The notes beneath the pieces are model-generated. The model searched no databases. It was not told the DNA's origin and saw nothing but the letters and a program-made list of their open reading frames with translations. DNA of 64,000 nucleotides, from the NCBI GenBank assembly GCA_036365145.1, contig JAEOAD010000029.1:24359001-24423000 (forward strand). The letters are read 5' to 3'. The stretch comes from Orientallactaga sibirica (taxonomy: Eukaryota; Chordata; Mammalia; Rodentia; Dipodidae). Positions 33,750 to 44,942 of the stretch are shown here, in pieces. The translations under genes and the position numbers were made by a program. Numbering within the stretch: the stretch's first letter is position 1; each line of letters begins with the position of its first letter.

Positions 33750-35700
33750 TTCAGTTACTGACTTTTCCTATGTATCACATTCATTTTTAGCAGGTGTGCA
33801 TTGCAAGTCAGCTATGTATCTGTCCTATACTCATCTCAGTATTTGGAAATATCAATCAAAAAATTATAAGTATACCATGAAGTATACATTTTAGAGAAAT
33901 TTAATACATTATAATCAATTTATTATTAGAACATCAAATTCTTGTGCTGTATATTATAACTGGATTTATTGTATTTGTTTCCAGGTCCCAAGAATATTGT
34001 TGGCTGAGCAATGTATTAAGCAAAAGTTTGTATGAAATATCCTTCACTGCATACTTATATACATTTTCAAAGTATCATTTTTTCTCTCATTTTATTAGCT
34101 GTCAAAAATATTTTCAATTCATAGTCTATGCCCACTTTCCCTGAACACTTTGTGTGTCTAATCTGGTCCCTGTTGTATAAATTGCTTCGGTCTTTCATCG
34201 AATATGTCTCAAAGAAATAGTAGACAACAACAAATCAAGGACAGGTACTCACCTTTGTGGGTCTGTTTTGTCACCATTTAAGTTAATCCTGTCCAGTGTA
34301 AAACTATGCCATGTTCTAAGGCAAAGCCATCAGATCATTTCATGTAAGAGGAAGAAGTGCTGTCTTCTAACCAGCTGGCTAACTCTGATAAGTGACATTA
34401 CTCAGAACTCATTTACTTCTTGAGTTTGTCATATCAAAAGTCACAGATGGATGAACCCATCATTGGTGAGCTCCAAAGTATGCTTCTGACTCATAGTATG
34501 CTTATATGTTACTTGTAAGCAACTTTATAACTAACAATATTTCAGAGAAGGCTTAATTAAATATGGCATAGACATGCATATGTATAGCACTATGACAAAT
34601 AAAAGCAGATCTAACTGTTTTATTTTGAATTCAAATAGGAGAACTTCTAGGTTGCATACTCATTTTTTCCCTCCTTCCTTGCTTCCTTACTTCCATTCTT
34701 TCTTGTTTGTAAATCATTGGTCACAGCAGTTTTTAAAATTTATTTTTTTCTTGTCATGACTTTCTTATGTGACTGGCCTCTGTGCACACAGGATTTTTGT
34801 CTACTTTTAATCCTTTAACTTTCTAAAGCTTTTATTATTTTTGTGCCATCTCTCAAAACCCACCACAGATGCCATAACTCTACCAAGTATAATTAAAATT
34901 TATGATACAATTATGAATCACCAGGTCTTAAGTGTTATGAGATCTGGAATTTGATCATGTTTCTTGCTCGTAGAATGTGATTGCATTGGCCTAGTCATGT
35001 TCCAGAAATTATCAGTAGTTTCCTCCTTAAGGAAACTCAACATATTACAATACATGAGACATGAGAGTATCAGTCCAGGAAAGATATCTCGATCAATTAA
35101 GTGATTACCACATACACATAAGGACATGTCACAGTGCTCTTGTAAATGCAGAGTATAATAGGACTCATCTGTAATTCCAGCACCAGGAAGGCAGAGAGAG
35201 GCATATTGCTGGTTCCCAGGCTAACAATATATTCAAATCAAATTGCTGAGAAAGAACTGCAGATAGTACAAGATAATAACATGAGAAAATTTTCTGTCAT
35301 CCACAAATACATGCAAATACACATGGAAGCATACTAACACATGCACATGCATCCACATACATGTGAACACACATTGACATATGCACATAACACACATGCA
35401 CATGTAAAATAATGCAAATACCACACTTTAAAACAAACTCACTGCTGTATTATAAGTATATTTGCATGATAAAGTTTGTAAAGATAAAAAAATTCAATTG
35501 AGTACACTCATATTGGTTAAAGTCTACTTACATCAAGTGAACTATTTGAGCACACATTCCCTTTCTATTTTTCTCCAATCATAATTATGGCAACTTGGTA
35601 AGTCTTTCAAATATGTACAATTATATGTGAATCCAGACCAAATCATTGAAGTTCTTTCTGTATCAGAATACGAACTTCCCATAATGTTACCAACAGACTT
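33750..35700. other. Long AT-rich interval, nothing recognised
   Basis: About 1.95 kb without an identifiable repeat. CA/TG-rich degenerate simple sequence lies at 35,305-35,410. Frames of about 60 codons at 33,944, 34,574 and 34,918 have no recognised domain. Confidence 0.4.
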
Positions 35701-35706
35701 ACACAA

Positions 35707-36028
35707 TGTGGTAGTTTGGATAAATGACACCCAATAGTTTCAGGAGTTTATTAATACTTCTTGGATTTCCAGCCATCTGGGTAGAGGAGGGTCACTGGGC
35801 AGATCTTAGGGTCCAGCCCTAAGGTCTGGTGGTGGATTTGAAATTGCAATCTAAAGATATGCAAAGTGCCTAGTTGTGTCCTCTCTCTCTCTCTGTCTCC
35901 TTGGTCCTTTAAGATGGGCTCAACTTCTTCTGTCATTATAGAACTTCTCCTGGATCTGTAAGCTTCAAATAAACATTCCTTCCTCCATAACTGTCCCTGG
36001 TCTGGATGTTCACCTCAGTGACCCTACA
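35707..36028 (+). repeat. 5' LTR of the interrupted MaLR element
   Basis: TGTGGTAGTTTGGATAA ... GTGACCCTACA. It carries the polyadenylation signal CTTCAAATAAACATTCC and a short CT repeat. Directly after it comes the primer-site-like TGGTACCAGAATGTGGG (36,033-36,049). Confidence 0.92.
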
Positions 36029-36441
36029 GAAAATGGTACCAGAATGTGGGTGAGAGGAATCTGACCATGTAGATTTTGGTCTTTTGACACTTTTGTTTTA
36101 GAGGAATTGGCATGGACTTGGTGCTTCCAACTGAAGATGCCTTCTGGAGCAGTAAGCCAAGTATTATGGACTATTTTGATGACAGTGTGAGAATGCTAAG
36201 TGCAGAGAGAATTGAATTTGGAAGCCTGTGTTATGAACTTTCTAAGGTTAAGAAAAGGTGCCAGAGGACTTTGTTGGAACTAGGGTACTGGCATAAAGGC
36301 TGGCTGTGTTCATCTTCCCATGCCCAGAGAGCTTGATCAAGGCTAAATTTGTAATGGACTGATATGCCTGACCAAAAATATTGGACTGAGACATTCAAGA
36401 ATTTATTTTAAAATAGCAATATAGTGCAGAGTTTTAAATTG

Positions 36442-36618
36442 TTTTATTTGCTTTATTTATTTATTTATTTGAGAGCAACAGACAGAAAGATAAAGAAGTA
36501 GAGAGACATAGAGAAAGAATTGGTGCACCAGGGCCTCCAGCCACTGAAAACGAACTCGAACTGGGGTTCTTAGGCTTCACAGGTAAGTGCTTAACTGCTA
36601 AGCCATATCTCCAGCCTG
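36442..36618 (-). mobile_element. tRNA-derived SINE (DIP/B2-like), body shortened
   Basis: Tail TTTATTTATTTATTTATTTG and a GA-rich tract, then GCCACTGAAAACGAACTCGAAC with the CCAGATGCA...CATCTGG block missing, then the reversed B box and head (TAAGCCATATCTCCAGCC). It inserted into the MaLR internal region. Confidence 0.9.
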
Positions 36619-37069
36619 ATTTAAGATTTTAAGTTGGAAAACCTCAAGCAAGTGAAAATTACAGGAACTGAGACTGGTTTTAGTTTACTGAAGCTGCTAT
36701 TGTCAAAAAAATTATCAATCTTAAAGAAAATGGTCAAACTGTTTGACATTAAAACAATGGAAAGGAGCCTGAGGAAAGACTATGATAGACATGCAAACTC
36801 TTTTGGAAAGAGTTGACTAGAGAAGGAACTGCTTTTCAAAGTTATTATATGTTTTGTCCCTGCATTAAGAATATGGCTGTGTCCTGCACACCTGGTATTA
36901 ATTTTGCAAGCATTAAAAATGTATAAAGTAGGTCATGAAGTGCACATGGTTCCAGAAGCCACTGTTGAGATATGGCATGAGGCAGGGTGTGATCACCCTG
37001 ATAGGCTGACAAGTCCATTTGAAGGTGGACCATGATTTGCATACAGACCTGAAGATGCATTGGACATAT

Positions 37070-37454
37070 TGTAGAGAGAGCAAATTGTTATATTTTTCTA
37101 CATTTCTTTATGTCAAGCTTAGAGAAAATAGAAGTCACTTCCTAGTACTCATACAAGAATGGAATGAAACACTTGCTTAAGCAGATGGGGATGGTATAAA
37201 CAGGATGCTCTGCTAGTCTGAATAGCATTACCCTGGGACTGCATTGTTGAGTAAAATCCTCAAAGGCAGATCAGTGGGACATTGGAGTCTCTTGGTCACA
37301 GGCCTACCTCACCATCTCCCCAGGCTCTTCCTATAACTGACCAACAGGCCTGTTCACAAGTTAGTTCTGTTTTTTTCTTCCCTATGATCTTCTAAGAATG
37401 TGAGTTGTGATTTATGGCTTAACTCCCATCCTGTTTTTGCAATAAACATTTTGT

Positions 37455-37488
<34 letters not shown>

Positions 37489-37670
37489 CCAATAAAGGCT
37501 GATCCTGCAATCACTTCAGGGCTGCATCCAGAGATCCTGAACTCTGGATGTAGACCTGGTGCATGTGCCTTTCTTTTTTTTTTGTTTTCTCTCTTTTTTT
37601 ACTCAATAAAACTTTGCCTCAAATTCCGTCAGTCAATAGTTTTACTTGTGTGACAGTGTACCCCATAACA
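37070..37670 (+). repeat. 5' LTR of the provirus
   Basis: TGTAGAGAGAGCAAATTG ... ACCCCATAACA. It aligns with 43,683-44,261. It carries TTTTTGCAATAAAC and ACTCAATAAAACTTTGCC (candidate polyadenylation signals) and a T run at 37,457-37,488 that the 3' copy lacks, explaining its greater length. Confidence 0.95.
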
Positions 37671-37673
37671 TTT

Positions 37674-37691
37674 TGGGGACTCACCCTGGAT
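37674..37691 (+). promoter_or_regulatory. Primer binding site, proline-tRNA type (decayed)
   Basis: TGGGGACTCACCCTGGAT lies 3 bases after the LTR. It matches the proline-tRNA site used by most gammaretroviruses at 14 of 18 positions; the changes are mostly transitions. Confidence 0.82.
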
Positions 37692-38278
37692 CTATATTTC
37701 AAGATTTCCCTCCCTGACTCTGGAGTAAAAAAACCAGGGAAGGACCCATAATCTGGGCCCAAGAACCAAATCTCCATCCATTTACATGTTCCTGGTTTTG
37801 GAGTTGGTAGCAAGCTGTTGACTGGGAACTTTTGTTAATAACTGCTTACCCCTTCTTTATTGGATAAGAAACCTCCAGGAGTGCTTTTTCCACTGTTCTT
37901 TTTGTTTTTCATTTTTTTTTTTTTTTTTTTTTTTTTTTTCTGGTTTTCTTGCTTTGCACACTTCTCTGGATCCAGGAGGGAAGCTAGATGCAGCATTAAT
38001 TCCCTTGGATGAGGGATAGAAGGGCTGCCCTTGAATCTCTGGTTCCATTCAGAGATCTCAAACAGAGGTTAGTTTTGGCAGCTGAGTCTGTTTCTGGTTC
38101 AGTTTCAGCTTGACAGCTGCAGGGCACTGTCAGAAGAGTTGTTATTGCTAGCATGATTGTGTTTGGTGTTATGTTCATTTGTCTCATCCTCCTATTTGAA
38201 GATATGGGTTAAAATCATTCTATTGAAAAATCTCCTTTAAAAATGGTTAAAAAACACTTTAAAGACCTTCAGAAAAGA

Positions 38279-39283
38279 ATATATAAACAATAAAATGAGC
38301 TAGGCCTATTATCCTAGCTACTTTGGAAGCTGAATCAGGACGATCTCCAATTCAAAGTTCCAATGTGATACCCTGTGTCCACATTTTAAACCATTTGACT
38401 TTTACATCGCTTGATAAAAATATGTACATAATTTTTATTTGAACTCTGCCTGACATTTCCTGTTTTCTTTTGGCTTTAAAAAAATAAGACATTGTTTATA
38501 GACACATTTTGGATTCTTTATTAATCCAAATAGTCTAACAGGTCTTTCCTAAAGTTTTCGTTGACATTTGATTTATTTCAAGTTTTTTTTTTTTTTTTTT
38601 TTTTTTGGTTTTTGTTTTTAAAAGATTTAACTAAAGCTTATGGTGAGATGAGACTTTATGTAAACAAAGCCATACTTTACTGCATCATTTCATAAATACA
38701 ATTACTGAGTTTATGTTCTAGGTCAACTTCAACCTACATAGAGGATTATCAAGAACAACAAAATTCTCTCTGCAGTGGAGGCTCATAATTTGCCAGGTAT
38801 TTTAAAAGATTATAATGTTCTATTACTTAAAAGGAGGAGGCAACTGACCTGAGTTCTAGGCCAGCATGCTTCAAGGTAGAAACAAAAATTTGCCTTAGTT
38901 ACTCCTAATAAAAGCACTTCCAAGTGAGTTAGAAGTACTGATAAAGATTATCCCCAAACGGTTGTCGTGTTTTGCCTGTATTCATAGAAAGTATATTTCA
39001 TGGAGTTTATTAATAGGAGCTATCTCAGATCATTGGGTTATATAAAATCTGAAGGGATATATATTGGTATTATAAAACAAGTCTAGTTGTCATGTAGAGA
39101 TTTTTTGATGACATAAATACTAAGGAAGACTTTTTCTTTACAATTTTCCAATAGTAAAATGGTTAACTCTTTGAAGCTAGACTACTTGCTTCTTTGTCAG
39201 TGGGTAATAAGATTAATCAATTTGGTGTCATTTTTAGTCTTATAAGAAACATGGTTAATTATGAGTTGCGATGAGATGAGTGA
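38279..39283 (+). repeat. 1-kb block shared with 3,100-4,100
   Basis: Collinear partner of the block near the window start. It contains a T-run insertion (38,584-38,606) absent from the other copy. Confidence 0.8.
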
Positions 39284-40170
39284 AGGAACTGGGTAGGTAT
39301 TTTTCAATGTAGAATGCTTATGCTCATTTTTAGTGGAACATAGATCAGAATGTTAAAGTATGTGAATGAAGATGTGCATATGTAGAAAGGATGTAAGAGA
39401 TCTAAAAAGACCAAATTTTGCCTAAAATGAATTTCCTTTTAGAGGGAACAGAAAGCTAATTTTCAGACTAATCCTAAACACCATGGCTAAAGTTAAAGAT
39501 TTTTCAACTATTTAAAGAGTTTTAAGGGTGCCCTGAAAGTTTTATATAGGGACATGGACAATGTAATTTCAGTTTACATTAGACACAGGTGATGTCCTAT
39601 GATAGGTGGGTCACAAAGTCATAAGCACAGATGTAATTCATATTCTTTGGAGGTCTAACCAGGTTAGACATACACAAGACCCTATCACCTTATGTATTAC
39701 AAATGGGTAAAATAAATTTCCTAGGTAAAAACAAACAACTTCAGAGTAAGACAAGGAATGCCAGGTTGCTTAGCTCACTGCTCTTTTGTTTCCTTTGCTC
39801 TTGCTTACTGTTATATGTTATTAAAAGTCATGGAAAGCTGGACTCTAAAATAAAAGGGATAACACCCCCCTTTATCTCAGTTTAAGCCTTGTGGCCCCCT
39901 GACCCTGTCCAGAGACAAAATGGCCAATTGTCTCTAACAAGGAAAAGGGAATGATAAATAGCATATAATCTTTGTTTTATCTTTATAGTTATTCTCTTTT
40001 GAACACCTAAATTCACAACTGTTAGATGAAATTTCTCTGTAGATAAATGGTTAAATAGGGAAACTTAGTCAAGGTACTTGATCAAGTTCCAAACTCTTTA
40101 CATAAGGCAAACATCAGGCTTACCTAAACTGTGTATCAGAATATAAACAGATCATTTAAAAAAAGACATC

Positions 40171-40246
40171 AAGTAAATGATGGTTTAATGGTTAAGGTGT
40201 TTATCTGGGAAGCCTAAAGACCTGGGTTCAATTCCCTAGTACCCCC
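40171..40246 (+). mobile_element. Truncated tRNA-derived SINE head
   Basis: ATGGTTTAATGGTTAAGGTG (A-box region), GGGAAGCCTAAAGACC and GGGTTCAATTCCCTAGTACC (B box). It then stops, with no body or tail. Confidence 0.75.
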
Positions 40247-40325
40247 ATTCTTATTGCTAAACCTAAATCTGATTTAAAGCATTTTCTTTTATATCCCTTC
40301 TAGAGAAAATCTTCTATATCCATCA

Positions 40326-40878
40326 GCCAACATGGAAGGACTTTCAGCAACTCTTGCAGACCCTCTTCACCACAGAGGAACATGAAAAAAAATCTGAAGG
40401 GAAGCCAAGAAACTAGTGTTGGGAGCCGAGGGCTGCCTCATGGAAAACCCTAATGCTATTGATGAGGTTTTCTCTTCCACATGACCAGACTGCCATCCCA
40501 ACACTGCTGAAGGTAGGGCGTCCCTTAACCTCTTTTGCTGGACTGAAATGGGTGGTCTCCAGGCAGCCGCTCACTCAGGGCCCTACAAATTTGTCTAAGG
40601 TGAATGAAGTGACCCAAGGTCCCACAGAATCCCCCACTGCTTTCCTAGAAAGGTTGCATGAAGCATATAGGACATATCCTCCCATAGATCCTGAGGCCCC
40701 TGAGAATAGGCAAGCTATTATCATTGCATTTGTAACTCAATCCACACCAGATATTAGAAAAGATATTCAGAAAATAGAGGGCTTTGATAGTAAACTTCTT
40801 TCAGAGTTAATAGAGATGGCTGCCAGAGTATATAATAATAGAGATACTTTGAAGATAGACAGGCTAAGAAATGGCTAA
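40326..40878 (+). pseudogene. Gag capsid relic of the provirus
   Basis: Capsid is the structural shell protein cut from Gag. Its C-terminal half is read in an open stretch of 141 codons at 40,453-40,878. That stretch includes QGPTESPTAFLERL, the major homology region conserved in retroviral capsids, then a helix-rich segment ending in VYNNRDTLK. Upstream, HQPTWKDFQQLL at about 40,327 is a further recognisable capsid piece. It is separated by a stop and a frame change near 40,412, and the sequence around 40,420-40,560 is scrambled. The frame closes at a stop and nucleocapsid is missing. The initiator methionine at 40,453 is incidental. Not a functional gene. Confidence 0.88.
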
Positions 40879-40943
40879 GGTTATGGTGGCTACATTCCAG
40901 AAGGCAAAAGGTCCCATGAGACAGCCCTTATACTTTTCTCAGT

Positions 40944-41165
40944 ATGATTCCACCTGAAAGACAAATACATACTGTGCTGAACCTAAAAGATGCTTTCTTT
41001 AATATCCCATTGACAAAGGGAAGTCAACCAATTTTTTGCCTTTGAATGGACACACCCAGAACCAGGCACCACTGGGCAACTAACCTGGACTAGGCTTCCT
41101 CAGGGATTTAAAAATTCCCCCACTCTCTTTGATGAGGCTCTTCATAGAGATTTGTAGTCCTTTCG
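40944..41165 (+). pseudogene. Pol reverse transcriptase relic
   Basis: A scrap of the polymerase palm. One frame shows TVLNLKDAFFNIPL, which includes the first catalytic aspartate. About 100 bases on, after a frame change, [13 protein letters not shown] carries the LPQG motif that follows it in all retroviral polymerases. The YXDD catalytic motif is not found before the sequence is cut by an LTR-like piece. Protease and the start of the polymerase, expected upstream, are deleted: only about 65 bases separate this from the capsid relic. Confidence 0.85.
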
Positions 41166-41230
41166 CCAGGAAACACCTAAGTCAACTCTCCTATAATACA
41201 TGTCCAAGATATGCTTACTGGCCACTTAAC

Positions 41231-41518
41231 TGGACACCTTAGAAAATTTTACCTTTCCTAGAGCCCCCCTCCCTTAGCCATGCACACGAATTATAACCAG
41301 TCAGGAATGCTCAAGTACTATATCATTCAAATCAGCCAATTATGTTAGAGGTCTTTGTTTAGCTGTCTGTAAAAGAGAGAGAGAGCTTCTTCTTGGGGTT
41401 GCCATTTAGTGAAAATGGTTGACCCCTGCATGCTGGACTTCTCTGCACAATAAACTCTCTATGTTTTACATGCCATATGAGTTTGAGTCTCCCTTCAGCT
41501 ATTTTCAAACCCTAACAG
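41231..41518 (+). mobile_element. LTR-like piece inserted in pol
   Basis: The end AACCCTAACA, the signal-like CACAATAAACTCTC followed by a TGTTTTACATGCC string, a CCAATTATG box and an AGAGAGAGAGCTTCTTC stretch resemble the promoter-to-R part of a gammaretroviral LTR. It differs from this provirus's own LTRs. The left end is not fixed and no target duplication is evident. It interrupts pol between the LPQG region and the connection domain. Confidence 0.5.
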
Positions 41519-42235
41519 GCCCAACTTTATCAATTATGGCCCCACATGTGATAGAGCATCTTTCAAAAAGCCCCCAGACCGATGGCTCTCCAACTCTCAC
41601 ATAACCCACTATCAGGCCTTGCTCTTAGATCAACCAAGAATACAGTTTCACCAAACTGAGGCTTTTGAACCCAGTCTCCCTGCTGCAAGACACTGATGAG
41701 GCATCCACCCATCTGCATGACTGCCTAGAGATTTCCTCTGCATTACCCTGAGCTGGTTATGTATTCTGATGTCAGCAGCTTTGTCGTGGACAGAATCAGG
41801 TATGTAGGGTCAGCTGTGGTCATTTTGGAAGAAACCCTGTGGGCTGAAGCCCTACCTCAGGGTACATTGGCTCAGAAAGCTGAACTGATAGCATTGAGCA
41901 AGGTTCTGATATTGGGAAAAGATAAGACAGTGAGTGTCTACACAGACAGCCATGATGCCTTTGCCGTGGCACATGTGCATGGGGCCATCTACCAGGAGCA
42001 AGGACTATTAACAGCAGAAAGTAAAAACATTAAAAATAAAAAGAAATGAAATTCTGGACTTATTTGCTTCTACTTGGGTGCCTGTTAAAGTGGCTATACT
42101 TCATTGTCCAGGTGATCAGAAAGGGGAGACCACAGAAGCAAGTGGGAGCAGACTGGCAGACCTAGCAACAAAGAGTGCTGCCTCTCAGCATCCATCAGAT
42201 TGTCTGGCCACCCTCCTGGCACCCTCTCTTCTTTA
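41519..42235 (+). pseudogene. Pol connection and RNase H relic
   Basis: RNase H degrades the RNA strand during reverse transcription. After a decayed connection segment (for example LLDQPRIQFHQTEAF around 41,630), an open stretch at 41,759-42,049 reads MYSDVSSFV (first acidic position), then QKAELIALSKVL (conserved glutamate) and YTDSHDAF (conserved aspartate) in family order. A frame change near 42,045 follows. Beyond it, CPGDQKGETTEASG and LADLATKSA mark the domain's C-terminal end. Confidence 0.87.
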
Positions 42236-43270
42236 GCAACCAACATACACAGAACAGGACCTATAGTTCACCTCTCATCTAATAAAGGAACAGACCCCAC
42301 AAGGATGGTACCAACTGGAGAATGGAAAACTGTTGCTGCCCCAAGCCCTAATGTGGAGACTGGCTAAACATCTACATGAAGGAACTCACCAGGGCAGCAA
42401 CAAGCTAGCTGAGCTAATATGGAAAGAGGTTTTCTTCCCAGGTATGGACTCAATCATCAAGGACACCACCACCCACTGCCAGGTCTGCTAACAGACAAAT
42501 GCCTCCTCTGGTAAGGTGCCACCAATGGGGTGAGAGAGCAGGGAACAGAGCCAGGTAGATATTGGAAATTTAATTTCATAGAGGCAAGGCCAGGTCAGTA
42601 TGGATATAAATATTTACTTGTTTGTGTTGATACCTTTTCAGAATGAGTAGAAGCTTTCCCAACCAAGTCTGAGACAGCCCAAATAGTGACTAAGAAACTG
42701 TTAGAGGAGATCTTTTCCCACCATGGATTGCACCTCAGGATAAGATCAGATAATGGGCCTGCCTTTGTGTTAAGGAAAAAAAAAAAATCACTAGGGAATT
42801 GACCAAGACATTGGGGATTAATTTGAAACTACATTGTGCCTATCATCCCCAAAGTTCAGAACAAATAAAAAGAATGAATTGGACCCTAAAGGAGACTTTA
42901 ACTAAATTAACCCTAGATACTGGTGAAGGATGGATGGAACTCCTTACTTTTGCCTAATTAAGGGCCAGATGTACCCTTATGTAAATGCATGGATAACCAC
43001 CCCCCCATCCTGCCCTGGATGGATCTTAAACAGATAACTGACTTTACTAGTGAAATGCTTCTTTCTATCCACATCTTACAAAGAGTTCAGGAGTCCATTT
43101 TTTTGGCATTCAAGGCTGCTTTTCAGACACAACCTGTTTGTCCCCATCCCTTTCAGTCCAGCAACAGAGTTTGGATGACAAGACACCATATTGGGACATT
43201 GGAAGGGCCCCCACCAGTTCATCCTAACCACTCCAACAGCTGTGAAAGTGGAGGGAACAAAATAAAAGGG
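42236..43270 (+). pseudogene. Pol integrase relic
   Basis: Integrase joins viral DNA to the host chromosome. The zinc-binding HHCC domain is visible as LHEGTHQGSNKLAELI followed by HCQVC near 42,370-42,490. The catalytic core is recognisable in pieces: the NGPAF-type region at about 42,750, an A-run interruption at 42,775-42,787, then AYHPQSSEQIKRMN with the conserved glutamate near 42,860. The C-terminal domain survives as WMTRHHIGTLEG near 43,170; a one-base frame change then leads to its end at about 43,261. Several stops and frame changes make it non-coding. Confidence 0.87.
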
Positions 43271-43289
43271 GGTTTAATTTACTCTTCAT

Positions 43290-43657
43290 GAAATAAGGGG
43301 GCTATGTATGGCCATAGGTGAAACTTGTTGCTTTTATGCTAACCAGTCCAGAATAATTGGAAACACCTTAGCCATAGTCAGAGAAAACAGAGAAAGAGAA
43401 CTCCAAAGACAGGCTACTGGAAACTGGTTTCAATCTGTGTATAACTGGTCTCCACTACTTTTATTCCTGTGATCTTTAGCCCACTTTTGTTAGTATTGCT
43501 GGGCCTCACCATAGGACCCTGCATTATTAGTACTTTGATCAGATATGTTAAAAATAGAATTAGTTCCATTAAGCTTGTGGTATTACAAACACAGTACACC
43601 CACCTGTCTGAAACTGAACAAACCCTAGATGTTATCTATCATGAGTTGAAGATTTAA
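43290..43657 (+). pseudogene. Env transmembrane subunit relic (C-terminal end only)
   Basis: Only the end of the membrane-anchoring Env subunit remains. Around 43,315-43,340 a CCFYAN-like string resembles the cysteine motif region. Further on, a hydrophobic span (LLLVLLGLTIGPCI, about 43,480-43,525) is the membrane anchor, followed by the cytoplasmic tail segment RYVKNRISSIKLVVLQTQY. A frame break falls at about 43,470. The surface subunit, the cleavage site and the fusion peptide region are absent: integrase ends only about 40 bases upstream. Confidence 0.87.
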
Positions 43658-43671
43658 CTCAGTGCCATATC

Positions 43672-43682
43672 AGAGGGGGGAA
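43672..43682 (+). promoter_or_regulatory. Polypurine tract
   Basis: AGAGGGGGGAA lies immediately before the 3' LTR, where the second-strand primer forms in retroviruses. Confidence 0.9.
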
Positions 43683-44261
43683 TGTAAAGAGAGCAAAATG
43701 TTGTATTTCTCTACATTTCTTTATATCAAGCTTAGAGAAAATAGAAGTCACCTCCATGTAGGAGCTCATAAAAGAATGGAATGAAATACTTGCTTAAGCA
43801 GATGGGGATGGTAGATAAACAGGATGTTCTGCTGGTTTGAATAGCATTACCCTGGGTCTGCATTATTGAGCAAAATCCTTAAAGGCAGATAGGTGGGACA
43901 TTTGGAGACTCTTGGTCATAGGCCTACCTCACACCCCCAGGCAATTCCTGCAACTGACCAACAGTCCTGTTCACAAGTGAGTTCTGTTTTTTTTTTTTCT
44001 CTATAATATTCTGAGAAGGTGAGTTGTGATTTATGGTTTAATTCCCATCCTGTTTTTGCAATAACCATTTTGTAGATTTTTCTAATGAAAGCTGGCCCTC
44101 CAAACAGTTTGGGGCTGCATCCTGAGAACCTGAACTCTGGATGTCGATCTGGTGCACCAGCTTTTCTTATTTTTCTTTTCTTTCTTTTTTTACCCAATAA
44201 AACTTTGCCTCACATTTCGTGAGTCAATGGTCTTACTTGTGTGACACTGGACCCCATAACA
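43683..44261 (+). repeat. 3' LTR of the provirus
   Basis: TGTAAAGAGAGCAAAATG ... ACCCCATAACA, partner of 37,070-37,670. Polyadenylation-signal-like ACCCAATAAAACTTTGCC lies near its end. Confidence 0.95.
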
Positions 44262-44693
44262 GTATCAGGTCTGTGCAAGAGCTATCATGGAGTGCACTGT
44301 TGGCCTGGGGTGAAAGTTTTCCCTGGCTGCTCTCCCCAGCTGGAGGGGAGAATTGGAAAATCCAGAGAATTTCAGTCATTAGGTATATTGGACTTGAACT
44401 GCAGAAATTGGATGTTTTTTTTGATGGTTGTTAAGTTTACATTGTTCTAGTCTCTTCTTGCTATGCTTATACCAGTTTAAAATGTTTTCTTCTCTGCCTT
44501 TACACGTGTTGAAAGTATATAACTTGTTTGATTTTACTGAAGTCACAGCTAAGAGACAATCTTAATTCTCAGATGAGACTTGGGACTTTGGAAATATCTT
44601 AAATTGGTAAATACTGTGGGGACCTTTGAAATTGGACTGAGTATAATTTGCAATATGAGATGGTTTTGAATCTATTGGAGGCCAGGAGTGGGC

Positions 44694-44893
44694 TGTGGTA
44701 GTTTGAATAAATTCTCTCCATAGTTTCAGGAGTTTTTTAAAACTTCTTGGATTTCCAGCCACCTGAGTAGAGGAGGTGTCACTGGGCAGATATTAGGGTC
44801 CAGCCCTAGGGTGTGGTGGTAGATTTGAAATTGCAATATAAAGATATGCAAAGTGCCTAGTTCTGCCTGGAGTTCCTGAAGTGTGCTCTGTGG

Positions 44894-44942
<49 letters not shown>

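Larger units (their letters stand above)
37692..40325 (+). other. Non-coding proviral leader with shared 1-kb block
   Basis: No Gag matrix frame is recognisable in these 2.6 kb, far longer than a usual leader. It holds a T run (37,912-37,939), a second T run (38,584-38,606), the 1-kb block also present at 3,100-4,100 (here 38,279-39,283) and a truncated SINE at 40,171-40,246. A long non-coding leader recalls VL30-type retrotransposons, but I cannot show kinship. Confidence 0.6.
37070..44261 (+). mobile_element. Gammaretrovirus-like endogenous provirus, defective
   Basis: Layout is 5' LTR, proline-tRNA-like primer site, about 2.6 kb of non-coding leader, capsid relic, reverse transcriptase relic, an intruding LTR-like piece, RNase H and integrase relics, an Env transmembrane tail, purine tract and 3' LTR. 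LTR ends are TGTA...AACA. Flanks ATAT (37,066-37,069) and GTAT (44,262-44,265) fit a 4-bp duplication with one change, the size used by gammaretroviruses. I count about one difference in ten between the LTRs over the first 300 bp, so the insertion is old. Matrix, most of nucleocapsid, protease, half of reverse transcriptase and the Env surface subunit are gone or unrecognisable. Confidence 0.93.

Noticed and set aside
17066..36336. Similar frames in two MaLR internal regions (17,066-17,302 reverse and 36,112-36,336 forward) sharing QRTLLELGYWHKGWLC
   Set aside because: They share it because the elements are copies. The matching part of the 55.6-kb element does not keep the frame, so there is no evidence of selection for a protein.
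40453..40878. 141-codon Gag frame as a possible host-adopted capsid gene
   Set aside because: It lacks the N-terminal capsid half in frame and has no own promoter or splice context; the neighbouring pol and env relics are decayed to a similar degree.
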